Assembly: GCF_002994745.2 (NCBI RefSeq) | Contig: NC_037091.1 | Coordinates: forward strand, 12,586,501 to 12,650,500 | Length of the DNA stretch: 64,000 bases | Reading direction: 5' to 3' | DNA from: Rosa chinensis | Lineage: Eukaryota; Streptophyta; Magnoliopsida; Rosales; Rosaceae | Part shown: in pieces, positions 1-10,039 of the stretch | Numbering within the stretch: the first letter of the stretch is position 1 | Layout of the letters: every line of letters begins with the position of its first letter | Notes under the pieces: model-generated | What the model was told of the DNA's origin: nothing | Seen by the model: only the letters and a program-made list of their open reading frames with translations | The model's database searches: none | Position numbers and translations under genes: made by a program

Positions 1-136
1 GAGATCGATGGTTTCAATTTAATGATAGGGGCAAAGCTGTCAATATATGTTAGATTGGGTAAATGGGGTTAAAAAACCGTTGGTGGAGCAAGTGGGCAAT
101 TTGTAAGCTGAAATTGGGTAAGTGGTCGTGGCCCCT
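1..136. other. Flank of the outermost transposon nest
   Basis: No gene is visible. If the 144-8893 element is removed, this stretch joins the sequence after 8900. That joined sequence ends at about 8960 in a CCGCCACTG-type terminus lying against a GST relic. This suggests that the flank itself belongs to a still older repeat whose left end is outside the window. This is inference. Confidence 0.35.
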
Positions 137-501
137 ATAAAATAGGGTGCGGCTATTGCCACCCTAATAACTACTTTATTCACCCTACAAGTTTCTGATT
201 TATTAAAATGCTAAAGGGTTAAATATTGTTTACTCCCTGAACTTTTACCCAAAAAACACTTCAGTTATTGTCCTTCTAATTTCACACATTTACTCATTGT
301 ACTCTCAATTTTGGACCAATAGGTCCATTCCGTTACTTTCTGTCAAAAAGCTCCGTTAACTAGATGACGTGGCAATCCCTATCCCATTAAAATGTCTATT
401 ATACCCTCAATTCATCTTTTTTCTTTTTCTTAATTTATATTTTTATCTTTTTTTAAGTTATTCTTTCTCTTTTTTTTTCTTCTGTTTATCTCCTCCTCTA
501 C

Positions 502-507
<6 letters not shown>

Positions 508-543
<36 letters not shown>
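508..543. repeat. CT microsatellite in the leader of the captured Sec61-beta
   Basis: An uninterrupted run of CT dinucleotides lies just upstream of the Sec61-beta-like start codon. Such pyrimidine tracts are common in plant 5'UTRs, so it was probably carried in with the gene. Confidence 0.85.
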
Positions 544-546
<3 letters not shown>

Positions 547-556
547 ATTCGGAACA

Positions 557-880
557 ATGGCTCAAGGCTCATCTCAGTTCCAAGCGACGTTGTCTTCCAC
601 GACCTCACGCCCTGGCGTCATGGCTCTTCATGGTTCAGCTGCTGCCACAGCTGGAATGCGCAGCCATCGTATTGGTGGAGGCGGCAACTCCAGCTCCGGA
701 GGCATGGGCGGCAGCGGCAGTGGCTCTGGTGCCAAAAATAACATACTCAGCTTCTACACCGACGATGCTCCTGGCTTGAAGATCTCCCCCATCGTCATGC
801 TCGTCATGAGCCTCTGCTTCATCACTGCCCTCCACGTCTTCGGCAAGCTCTACCTCCACCAATCCACCGGCGGAGCTTAA
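557..880 (+). CDS. SEC61B: Sec61-beta-like translocon subunit, transposon-borne copy
   Basis: This encodes a 107-residue protein resembling the beta subunit of the ER Sec61 translocon, a small tail-anchored protein. A Ser/Gly/Ala-rich cytosolic N-terminus includes the family-type SAAATAGMR segment. The hallmark [13 protein letters not shown] motif (around residues 66-78) follows, then one C-terminal hydrophobic segment and GKLYLHQ. From memory, canonical plant proteins are near 80-110 residues and have a slightly longer membrane segment; here the stretch before LHVFGKLY looks about three residues short. There is no frame damage. The gene sits wholly inside a Pack-MULE and has no visible intron, so it is a transposed copy. 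Whether it is expressed or functional cannot be told from sequence. The start is the first ATG after the CT tract and gives the family-like N-terminus. Confidence 0.8.
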   Translation: MAQGSSQFQATLSSTTSRPGVMALHGSAAATAGMRSHRIGGGGNSSSGGMGGSGSGSGAKNNILSFYTDDAPGLKISPIVMLVMSLCFITALHVFGKLYLHQSTGGA

Positions 881-1108
881 ATTCTGGATCTTAACAAGAA
901 TCGTTCTGGATCCGGAGGTATTTGGGGAGTAATTGGTAATTTCAATAGACTATTTGGAGGCTTTGATCTTCTTTTTATTGATATTCATAATTCGTTTTAG
1001 CTCCTAAAAGATCCGATCAGATTTGTCTACGGGTCGGATTTGGTGAATTGGGGATGAATTGAAGGGTGGGGTTTGGAATTTGGCGGTTTTTGAGAGTGGT
1101 GGATGTAG

Positions 1109-1507
1109 ATGGACGAAGGTATGAGATCTGTTGGCCCTTCTGGGGTGTTGGTGAAGAATAGGAATTCTTCGGGGTGTTTAATTTTGTGAGGAAGAAGCTT
1201 GGTTAGTGGAGGTGTTGGTTCTTCGAGTTCTCGGAAGGTTTTTGAATCGAAGAAGGAGAAGAAGAGGTCGAGGTTGGTGATGAGTGATTCAGGATTGAGT
1301 GATGAGTTATTGATGCCGAGGAGGAAAGTTGGGCCGAAGACTATTCGGGTTTGTAGTGGTTTGGACAAGGGCATTGTGGAAAGGGGCGGAATGGTTCTGA
1401 AGAGGGAGAGACTGGAGCATGGTAGGCGGAATGAGGATGATGGTGGAGGAAGGAGAACTAATTTGGAGATGTTTGAGTTCAATGAGTATGATGGGATTGA
1501 GGGATAA
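1109..1507 (+). pseudogene. N-terminal fragment of a second captured gene (possibly IDM1-like PHD/acetyltransferase)
   Basis: From ATG at 1109 the frame reads MDEGMRSVGPSGVLVKNR and so on to a TGA at 1187-1189. It then resumes in the same frame with SSSSRKVFESKKEKKRSR, SDELLMPRRKVGPKTIRV and EFNEYDGI, ending at TAA 1505-1507. The strongly basic segment followed by an acidic one, and the GCLI...RKK context at the break, resemble from memory the N-termini of large plant nuclear PHD-finger/GNAT proteins of the IDM1 type. No PHD or GNAT domain is present. It is a truncated fragment fused downstream of the Sec61-beta fragment inside the same MULE. Donor identity is uncertain; that it is decayed coding sequence is fairly clear. 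Confidence 0.5.
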
Positions 1508-1920
1508 ATGATGAGAAGGAGTCGGTTTGGTGATGGAGTTATCGGAGTTGAGTTTGGGAGAGAATAGATTAAAAAAAAAACAAAAACAAAAAAATGGGGA
1601 GAGAATATTAAAAAAAAAAAAAAGAGAATATAATAAATAAATAAAAAGAAAAGGAAGTGAGGATATAATAGACATTTTACTGTAGAAGGACGGCCACATC
1701 AGCTATTTAACAGAGTTTTTGGACGGAAAGTAACGGAGTGGACCTATTGGTCCAAAATTGAGAGATGAGGGAGTAAACGTGTGAATTTGAAAAGGCAGGG
1801 ACTGAACTGTTTTTTTCCTGAAAGTTGAAGGAGTAAATAGTATTTAACCCAATACTAAAATATCCTAATATGAAATCACAATAAAGGATAATAACAATAT
1901 TAGATTAAAAATTACAATTC

Positions 1921-2124
1921 TGTTTTAGGGAATCAGAAATTGAGAGAAAATCGCTATGTATTCTCATTGATAATAGGGGCCTCTTTATATAGAGGATTAC
2001 AAGGCATAGAGTCTGTATCATACAAGGAAAGATAATCTCTAGATTGTTCTAATTAAACTCTATTACCACTAGGTCAAGTAACCTAAAGTTTGGGCCAAAC
2101 ACAAATTAGGGTTTTACTTGAACG
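1921..2124 (-). repeat. 3' LTR of the copia element
   Basis: It is 204 bp and pairs with 8208-8411. The inner terminal base has changed (G where the partner has A), so the terminal TG reads CG on the element's strand. Confidence 0.92.
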
Positions 2125-2158
2125 TTCCCCTTTGTGTTGCCCAAACGTGGTGCTTCTC

Positions 2159-5100
2159 TCATTGCCTCGCTAAAAACCTTACCGAGTAACAAAAACCCAG
2201 TGGGACATGCGTAACTATGGATCGAAGCCATATACATTCACGAACTGCTTCGTGAAGAGTAATAATCTCTGCATGATTTGAAGAGGTAGCGACTGAGGTC
2301 TGCTTTGTAGACCTCCGAGATATCGCGGTCTTTCCCATGGTGAATACATAGCTAGTTTGGGAGCGACCTTTGTGTGGGTCAGAGAGGTACCCAGCATCAG
2401 CAAAACCTTCCAAAACACTTATATCGTTTTGGGATGGGGAGAGGGAACGCAGTCCACCATGTGTGGCGTCCCTTGCATTTGATGGGTCCGAATCCATCGT
2501 CTCTCTGTAGGAATAGAACAAGCCCATATCAATCGTACCACTTAGGTATCGAAAGATATCTTTACCACCCGTCCAATGGCGTCGTGTTGGCGCAGAGCTA
2601 TATCTAGCTAACAAGTTCACAGCGAATGAGATATCTGGTCTTGTGCATTGTCCTAAGTACAATAATGCACCTATTGCACTTAGGTAGGGCACTTTTGCCT
2701 CTAGCACTTCTTCATCGTCATCTTTTGGATGAAATGGACCCTTCTTTGGATCAAGACTACAGACGACCATTGGGGTGCTTGAAGGCTTAATCTTGTCAGT
2801 GTTGAAAAGCCTAAGCATCTTTTGGGTATAAGCTGATTGATGGATCAAGATACCATCCCTACGGTGCTCAAGTTCCAAACCGAGGCAAAACCGTGTTTTC
2901 CTAAGATCTTTCATCTCAAACTCGGATTTCAAGTGTTCAGCGGTTTCCCTCAACTCTTTAAGGGTGCCAATTATGTTCATGTCATTGACATAAACCGCTA
3001 CTATTGCAAATCCGAAACTTGTCCTTTTTATGAACACACATGGGCATAGTTCATTGTTGACATATCCCTTTCCAATCAAGTAGTCACTTAGACGGTTATA
3101 CCACATCCGTCCGGATTGTTTCAATCCATATAGTGAGCGTTTCAATCTAATTGCAAACACGCTCCGTGGTTTAGAGCCACTTGATTTGGGTAACTGAATT
3201 CCATCTGGAATCTTTATGTATATCTCTGTATCTAGATCCCCATATAGATACGCAGTAACCACATCCATAAGTTGCATGTTCAGTTTTTCGGAAACTACCA
3301 AACTGACAAGGTAGCAGAACATTATGACGTCCATTACGGGAGAATAGGTCTCCTCGTAGTCGATTTCAGGGCGTTGTGAGAAGCCTTGCGCCACAAGGCG
3401 AGCTTTGTACCGTACAATCTCGTTTCTCTCATTACGCTTTCTAACGAATACCCATTTGTGACCAACTGGTTTGGTGTTGGGCGGTATTGGTACAACTTTG
3501 CCAAATTCCTTTGTTTTTGCTAGAGAATCAAGTTCTGCCTAGATAGCATCTTTCCATTTTGGCTAGTCATCTCTACGTTGGCATTCATCAACGGAGCGTG
3601 GTTCAATGTCATCGGTCTCAATAATCTCACGCACCACTGAATACGCGAATACATTATCAATGATGATGGAGCTTCTTTCCCACGTCTCATGTACACTAGT
3701 GTAATTTACAGAGATCTCTACGTTCTCAGGGATAGGTTCTGACATTGACGTGTCCCCCAATGATGTCTCTTGGACATAACCATAATCCGGATCATTCTCA
3801 TGGATGGATTTTGAGTATCAGTGATCAAAGGATTTGTTTGTGCCTCATTCGCTCTCTTTCTAGGGCGAGTATCCTTCGAACCAATTAGTCTACCGCGCTT
3901 GCTTGCGGGACCTGCGGTCGTAGACACCACATCATCGCCATGCTGGGCAATGACGCCATCTCCTGGTGTCACAGGAGTGGCGTGATGTCCAGTATTCGGG
4001 ACATCGATCCTTGCAGGCACGTTTGCAGCAGGTATGTGTGATCTTATCACTTTGGCAACATCAGAAAATGCATCAGGCATAGTGTCTGCTACGTTCTGGA
4101 GCTCGATTATTCGTCGCACTTCAAGTTCGGACTGCGTGGTATGGGGATCGAGATGAGACATAGTGGGGACAGACCACGACAATTTTTGTCGTTCCTGTTG
4201 AACATCTGTGTTCTTATCTCCCCCTAAAGATGGGAAGACTATCTCATCAAAGTGACAATCCTCAAATCTAGCGGTAAAGAGATTGCCTGTCAAGGGTTCA
4301 AGATAGCGGACAATGGTTGGAGATTCATATCCAACATAAATGCCCATTCGTCGTTGTGGACCCATCTTAGTACATTGTGGCGGCGTAATAGGCACATAAA
4401 TGGCACACCCAAAAATGTGTAAATGCGAGATATCAGGCTCGTACCCAGTCACTAGCTGTAACGCAGAGTATGATTGGGTTGCAGTGGGTCGTAGACGAAT
4501 TAGTGTCGTTGCATGCAATATTGCATATCCCCAAGCAGAAACAGGGAGATTGGTGCGCATAACCAATGTCCATGCTATCATCTGTAGTCATTTGATAACG
4601 GCTTCTGCGAGACCATTTTTGGTATGAACATGGGGAACTGGATGCTCTACATCAATCCCCAGTGACATGCAACAGTCATTCAACGTTTTTAATGTAAACT
4701 CCCCAGCATTATCAAGTCGAATGGACTTAATTGGATGGTCAGGGTGGTGAGCCCGTAGACGGATAATCTGGGAAAGGAGTTTAGCATAAGCAGCATTTCA
4801 AGTGGACAACAGCGCGACATGTGACCAGTGTGTCGACGCATCAACTAATACCATAAAGTATTTAAAAGGTTTGTACGATGGTTGAATTGGTCCACAGATA
4901 TCCCCTTGGATTCTCTGTAAAAACGGAATGAGTATTTTAGGATCCTTTGCGTAGGACGGTCTCGGTCCTAATTTCCCGAAGGAACAGGCTTTGCAAAATG
5001 AGCGAGGGGCCTTAGAAGCAACCAATGAGGATTTTGGTTGGGCCTGCGCATTTGTAGCGCTATTAGAAACAAAATGTGTGACTACATCTCCCCCCATGGT

Positions 5101-5802
5101 GGTGTAGCCAAGGGAATTGTTGTTTATGACGTCAGGGCCATTGGGAGGAACAACCATGGCGTCATCACATGGGACTTGGGCGGCCCTATGGCTCCCCAAG
5201 ACGGCTGCAGCGGTAGATGCTGCAATTGTTGCGGTCTTGCTAAGTCCAGGAATCAATTTTCGATTCTTACTTCTTCTCACTCTGAAGAACGGATGTCCAT
5301 GTGAAGTCTTTAGTATACGGAGCATCATATCACGACAAAGGTGTCCTAGTCAGTCATGCCAAAGCCAATATGTGTCAGAATCCAAGAGATCTTCTCTTAT
5401 CACATTGTTTGATTCAATTGGTCGAATTGTAGTGACATAAAGTCCACTAGATTGACACATAAGATTCTCTAAGATGCGCTTTCGTCCGGAATCATTAGAG
5501 GTAATGTAAAGGAACTCTTTTCCGTTCTCATTATGCGTTTCTGCATGGAATCCGTTGGCTCTTATATCTTTAAAGCTCAATAAGGTTCAATTTGCCTTAG
5601 GAGCGTAGAGAGCTTCAGTGACTTTAATCAAGGTGCCATTTGGCAATAGAAATTGAGCCATTCCATGTCCTTGAACTAAAACTGATGGCCCAACCATCGT
5701 AGTCACATAGGAATATGTAGGCAACATCTCTAAGAATAATTGCCTATGTTGTAGAATGGTGTGCGTAGTCGCACTATCCGCAAGACATTGTAGTTCATCC
5801 AT
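2159..5802 (-). pseudogene. Broken copia pol (protease, integrase, RT, RNase H)
   Basis: Pieces of the polyprotein can be followed on the minus strand across several frames. There is a protease-like LADSATTHTIL segment near 5770, where DSATT replaces the usual D(S/T)G. A pre-integrase/integrase piece around 4800-5330 contains KACSFGK and GDICGPI. An integrase C-terminal piece at 3718-4581 contains HIFGCAIYVPI. The RT/RNase H piece at 2159-3394 contains DVVTAYLYGDLDTEIYIKIP, SLYGLKQSGRMWYNRL, FADAGYLSDPHKGRSQTSYV and ATSSNHAEI. The catalytic YVDD box reads YVND. Multiple stops and frame changes separate the pieces, so the element cannot make its own enzymes. Confidence 0.9.
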
Positions 5803-6077
5803 TCCAAAAAGAAAAGCTCATAATTAAAAAGGAGTCATAAAGAAAAGAACTCAACTTTTATTAATAAGCCAAACAGAATTCCATTGTTGTTTCTTTAACC
5901 AAAGAAAATCTAATCCAATAAACTAGCTAATGCAAAACAATGGTAGTCGTCTAACTCTTTTCGGTAATTCCAATGCAAATGTGACCAGGTAAGTAGAGAG
6001 ATGTCGCTGAAGCAAGGCTCACTTAAGTACCACTTATCTCAAAACATTCCTAGACATCACACTTACATTGAGTACGC

Positions 6078-7250
6078 CTACTTTGAAGAAAGACTAATAC
6101 CATTGGCATCTACTACAAAATAATATGGCAATTGCCTACATCTCTTGGAAAATAAAAAGACTTGATCAAAATCGCCAGTTTCTGAGTCTTGATCGTTGTA
6201 GTCTTCCACCCTTAGATCTAGATCACCATCTTGATCTTCTTGTTCCATGTAGTTTGCCTCCCTTGCTTCATGATACGTCTTGTATGCGTTTGCAACTTGC
6301 TGGGATGCTTTACATGCTTTGGCCCAATGTCCAGTTGATCCACATCGAAGACAAACATCATTATGGTCAAGCTTCCTTGATCGAGGCGCCTTTGGGGCGC
6401 GATTTGGATGACGAATGCTCTTGGTCGCATTACAACCATGGTCAGATGCTCCGCCTCTCTCTCTCTTCACACGTTGAACTCCACGGTTCCGTGTACGTCT
6501 CTCTTGGAGGTTTCCTTCCTCTTTAGGGCGAGAATATGGACCGGAACGTCTAGAATTGTCCCTACTCTTAGGGTTTCGCTCCTTGCGTCCTCCCTTGGGG
6601 GCGCGACTATAGTTAGACTCCGGAATAGACTTGGTTCCCACGGGTCTAGCATTATAGTTCTTCACAAGGATATTGTCGTGTGTCTCAGCTACGTTCATGG
6701 CGCCAATGAGCTCATGAAACCTTGTGATACGTCCTGCATCCACATCAATCCGATAATTCTTTGAAATCATCAGGGCAAAGATGGGGAAGGTAGAGAGAGT
6801 CTTCTCGATCAACATCGTATCAGTTATGGTTTGGCTACAAAACTCCATCAAAGACTTGATACGAAGAGCTTCCGAGTTATAATCAAGCACAGACTTGAAA
6901 TCACAAAAGCGGAGGCTATGCCATCTCACTTCTAAATCAGGAAGCAGGGAGTCACGAACGTTGCCAAATCACTGCTCAAGTTCTACCCATAGCTTTCTTG
7001 GGTCTTCCTCATTGAGGTATTCACTTTGGACCGCGTCATTCATGTGCCTTGTTATGAGAATTATGGCTTTAGCTTGATTTGCTTCAAAAGCAGTAGCTTG
7101 CTCAGCAGATAGCACGTTCTGATTAGGCTCTTGGATGGTTTCCAGAAGTCCATCAGCCTTAAGATGTTGGCGCACATCTCGGACCCACCTATGGTATTCT
7201 GCGCCAGTTATCTCCAGTGGAACAAAGTTCAACTTGTTCAGGTTACTCAT
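6078..7250 (-). pseudogene. Broken copia gag
   Basis: The frame opens at MSNLNKLNFVPLEITGAEYH (ATG at 7250), a typical copia capsid start. It runs through KLWVELEQ to an in-frame stop near 6970, then continues as FGNVRDSLLP and beyond. Near the C-terminus a zinc knuckle CLRCGSTGHWAKAC (C-x2-C-x4-H-x4-C) is intact, preceded by a basic region. Gag is the nucleocapsid precursor that packages element RNA. The single internal stop and the decayed pol mark it as dead. Confidence 0.85.
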
Positions 7251-7734
7251 CCTGAAAAACAACACAAGATTAGGGTTAGTTTCGGAGTGAAAAAGGCTAC
7301 CACGAAAAACTATTAAATTTCTGAGCGTAGTCGCTTCCAAGAAATTAGGAATTTTATGAGAGTAGTCGCTTCCAAGAAAATCCGATTCCAAGATGAGTTT
7401 TGGATTAGATTGAAACAACGATGTATGTGGTCGATCGTTTTCTTCTCAACAAACTCTAAGTTTGGAGGACTCTACAAGCTCCAAGCTTGGAGTGAGTACG
7501 AACCCCCACAGTTCTGCTTTTGGTCTCCCCTATGAAGAAGAAAGGGGGGTAGAAGAAGGGAGGTTGCAAGTCCCTGAGAAAAGAAGAACAGAATTGAAAA
7601 AAACTTCAAAAACGGGAACTTGTAGAAAAGTTTACCTTGAAAAATAGCCGGAAATCTTGACCGGAAAAGTTGACGGAGATGGCTGGAAAAAAGGTCACCG
7701 GAGGTCGCCTGAATCAGGTGGCCGGAGCTAGGCT

Positions 7735-8045
7735 GGGTTGTGCAGGAGCTGTGCAGGGGCATGCGGAGGCTGTGCAGGGCTGGCAGGCAGATGCTCGGCA
7801 GGTGCTAGGCAGCTGTCGGCAGATGCAGGCATAGGGGTTCGCAGGTGTCGGCAGGTGCTCGGCAGGGGCTATGTGGAGCTTTCGGCAGATGTCGACAGGG
7901 GCAGGCACAGGGGTGCACAGGGCTCGGCAGGAGGCTTGCAGGAGCTGTCGGCAGGTCTCGGCAACTGCAGGCACAGGGTTCGGCAGATCTCGGCAGCTAC
8001 TCGGCAGATGCGCAGGGGCAGGCTCAGGGTAGGGGCCGGTTCGGA
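7735..8045 (-). repeat. Degenerate GC-rich repeat array in the copia 5' leader
   Basis: On the plus strand, variants of GGCAGGTGCTCGGCAG, CGGCAGATG and GGCACAGGG recur about every 20-40 bases. The array lies between the 5' LTR and gag, where it would form part of the untranslated leader of the element's RNA. The ORFs found here on both strands are by-products of the repeat. Confidence 0.75.
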
Positions 8046-8207
8046 TTTTCCGACGGCCGATTCAGGTCTATTCAGGCCCGTTCTAGTGGTTCCGCCGCAG
8101 GTTCTGGGCTCCTTGGGATTAGGGCTTCGATATGTGGGGTAGTGGTTGCCGGATTTTGGGGGTTACGAAATTAGGGTTTTCAGGGTTAGAGCTTCGTGCT
8201 GATAACG

Positions 8208-8411
8208 TGTTTTAGGGAATCAGAAATTGAGGGAAAATCGCTATCTATTCTCATTGATAATAGGGGCCTCTTTATATAGAGGATTACAAGGCATATAGTC
8301 TGAATCATACAAGGAAAGATAATCTCTAGATTGTTCTAATTAAACCCTATTATTACTAGGTCAAGTAACATAGAGTTTGGGCCAAACACAAATTACGGTT
8401 TTACTTGAACA
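8208..8411 (-). repeat. 5' LTR of the copia element
   Basis: 204 bp; TG and CA termini are intact on the minus strand. It contains a TATA-like CTATATAAAGAGG (read on minus) that could be the original promoter. Confidence 0.93.
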
Positions 8412-8450
8412 AATTCATTTTTCTTATTATCCCTGCATAATACGTAATTA

Positions 8451-8665
8451 AAATTATAATTAATTTTTCTTGTTACTCCCTACAGAATACGTACTTAAAC
8501 TTCATTTTTAATATTTTCATTCATCGTTAAACCCGATCAGATTGATTGACTAAGACCATTAAAAATTACAATTAATTTTTCTTATTACCCCTACATAATA
8601 CATACTTAAACTTCATTCTTAATCTTTTTATTCACTGTTGAACTCGGTGAGACTGATTGACTATG
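8451..8665. repeat. Two-copy tandem repeat inside the outer TIR element
   Basis: Two copies of about 110 bp begin at 8451 and about 8563. They share AATTAATTTTTCTT, TACTTAAACTTCATT and GATTGACTA. A shorter third partial copy begins at 8412. No coding sequence. Confidence 0.7.
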
Positions 8666-8961
8666 ATTCATGAGATTGATTGAGAAAGACGAGGAGGAAG
8701 CCAAAAACAACTGAGAGAGACACCGAGGAAGCCAAATAGAAAAAGATTTCGAGTTAAATTCTATATTGGAAAAGGCATTTTGGGTACTGCAAATGGGTGA
8801 ACAAAATAAACATGAAACTAAAAAAATATTTGTAGAGTGAGAGGAGAATGTAGGGTGAACAAAGTAGTTAGTAGGTAGCAATAACCGCACCCTATAAAAT
8901 ATCTCAAAAATTTTGGGTTGGGCTACAACCCAAGCAGCCCTTCACGTAGTTCCGCCACTGC

Positions 8962-9038
8962 TCTTCAGTTTGCGAGCCCGGATCACCCTGTAAACGAAGG
9001 GGCTTGGCCAGAATCCTAGTAGCTTACACTTCTTTCAT
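8962..9038 (-). pseudogene. Relic of a tau GST exon 1
   Basis: The reverse complement begins ATGAAAGAAGT and matches the first ~75 bases of exon 1 of the GST gene at 10691-10999 (same GGATTCTGGCCAAGC block). It has an extra base after the fourth codon that breaks the frame, and the rest of the exon is missing. Upstream, the TTTTGGTGCCAGGCAAAG context matches the promoters of the intact GST genes. The relic ends where the older repeat at ~8900-8960 begins, so it was probably truncated by that insertion. Confidence 0.8.
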
Positions 9039-9044
9039 TGTTTG

Positions 9045-10035
9045 AAACTTTGAATCAAAGTTGAGGGTCTTACGGACTTTTGGTGCCAGGCAAAGTTAAT
9101 ATTTTTAACATTATATTTGTATTTTTTGGCTTGGGCGATAAGATTCGAGGGTTTGCAGATCAAAAGTTTTAATCTTTTTGAATCTTAATTATATTAAATA
9201 TACATGATCATTCCACAACACAGGAATTTTTTAAACCTCCCATTTCTTTTCTTGAAAAGCAGGAAAGATGTGATTGAATGCAAATTGATGCTGACTAATT
9301 GAATACTAATTTGTATGTGGAATTTGCACAATGGCGTGGCAAATCAATCTGTTTATGAACGTCACAGCTTCGAGGACGGTGGAATGGGAACCAAAACGAA
9401 GTTTAAGAGATCAAAGGAAGGTTTCGTTTTACTTTTTTATTCTCATTCTGGACTTTTCATTGCTTTGTTTTGCACCTAGTCTGAAAATGTGTGTACCTTT
9501 AATGTATTATGAGTGACAACTCTTTTGAATGACCTTAATTTTATGAGCAAGTCGTTCTTACTGAATTGTATAATGAATGTTATTTTTAACTCAAAAAATT
9601 AAAAACACATATACGAACCCTGTTAACGAGTTTTTTTTGGCAACACGTACACATTTTCCCAAGAAAGGGTTTGGAGAGGAGCTCCAACTTCCAATTTTGA
9701 TTCTTATCTCTCTAGCCATTTGATTAAACATAAAAGATAAAATAAGCTTAATTCCATCGTGATTGATTATAGAATCCACCTTTTCTAAAGTGCAAGAAAT
9801 GTGAATAAAGTCTTGTAAAGGCATATTAGAAGGGAGATGCATGAGCCAAGTACTTTAGTACCCCTTACCACATATGATCTTCAATAATATAGATGATTTA
9901 TTCAAAAAAAGAAGTAGTAGTAGTACTAGTAGACGTACATAAACGATTTATTCCATTTTTTTGTGATAATAGTAGTAGCAGTACTAGTAAAAATAACCCA
10001 GACTGAAAGGTAGCCAAGTATTATGACATACTAGT
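9045..10035. other. Gene-free interval with decayed GST promoter sequence
   Basis: The first ~120 bp resemble the upstream regions of the GST genes (GGCTTGGGCGATAAGATTCGAG). The rest is AT-rich. Two short ORFs (9331-9516 plus, 9591-9842 minus) show no family motif and are not called. Confidence 0.5.
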
Positions 10036-10039
10036 GATA

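Larger units (their letters stand above)
216..1850. mobile_element. Pack-MULE carrying two host gene fragments
   Basis: The ends are long inverted repeats. GGGTTAAATATTGTTTACTC at the left matches the reverse complement of the right end. Similarity continues for at least 150 bp through the shared TTTTGGACCAATAGGTCCA block and more weakly for about 200 bp. The flanking 9-mers AATGCTAAA (207-215) and AATACTAAA (1851-1859) are a TSD with one mismatch, the length expected for Mutator-like elements. There is no transposase. The interior holds a complete Sec61-beta-like reading frame with its CT-rich leader, then the start of a second unrelated gene. MULEs that carry host exons are called Pack-MULEs. 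The same terminal sequence bounds the element at 27112-28283. Confidence 0.88.
1921..8411 (-). mobile_element. Degenerate Ty1-copia retrotransposon
   Basis: Two 204-bp LTRs bound the element, which is flanked by the perfect 5-bp TSD AATTC (1916-1920 and 8412-8416). Read on the minus strand, the LTR starts TGTTCAAG and ends CTAAAACA. The primer-binding region next to the 5' LTR reads TTATCAGCACGAAGC, and a purine tract (AAAGGGGAA) precedes the 3' LTR. The order protease, integrase, RT, RNase H is that of Ty1-copia. The LTRs differ at about 11 of 204 positions, so the insertion is moderately old, and gag and pol are broken by many stops and frameshifts. It lies inside the 144-8893 TIR element. 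Confidence 0.93.
144..8893. mobile_element. Outer TIR transposon (about 0.6 kb) split by two later insertions
   Basis: The left end begins AGGGTGCGGCTATTGCC and the right end is its imperfect reverse complement (TAACCGCACCCT). The inverted repeat runs about 50 bp, including CTACTTT(A/G)TTCACCCTACA. Both ends are flanked by the direct repeat ATAAAAT (137-143 and 8894-8900). Removing the Pack-MULE, the copia element and their TSDs leaves about 610 bp with no coding capacity, so this is a non-autonomous MITE-like element. The superfamily is uncertain; a 7-bp TSD does not decide between hAT-like and Mutator-like. Confidence 0.75.

Noticed and set aside
369..779. 136-codon ORF overlapping the Sec61-beta frame
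   Set aside because: It runs through low-complexity T-rich and CT-rich leader, then reads the Sec61-beta gene out of frame.
1027..1482. 151-codon minus-strand ORF in the Pack-MULE
   Set aside because: Antisense shadow of the captured purine-rich fragment; no family motif.
7714..8174. Cysteine/glycine-rich ORFs on both strands
   Set aside because: Produced by the repeat array in the copia leader; amino-acid content follows the repeat.
9331..9842. Two short ORFs downstream of the GST relic
   Set aside because: No conserved motif, no start or splice context, AT-rich sequence.
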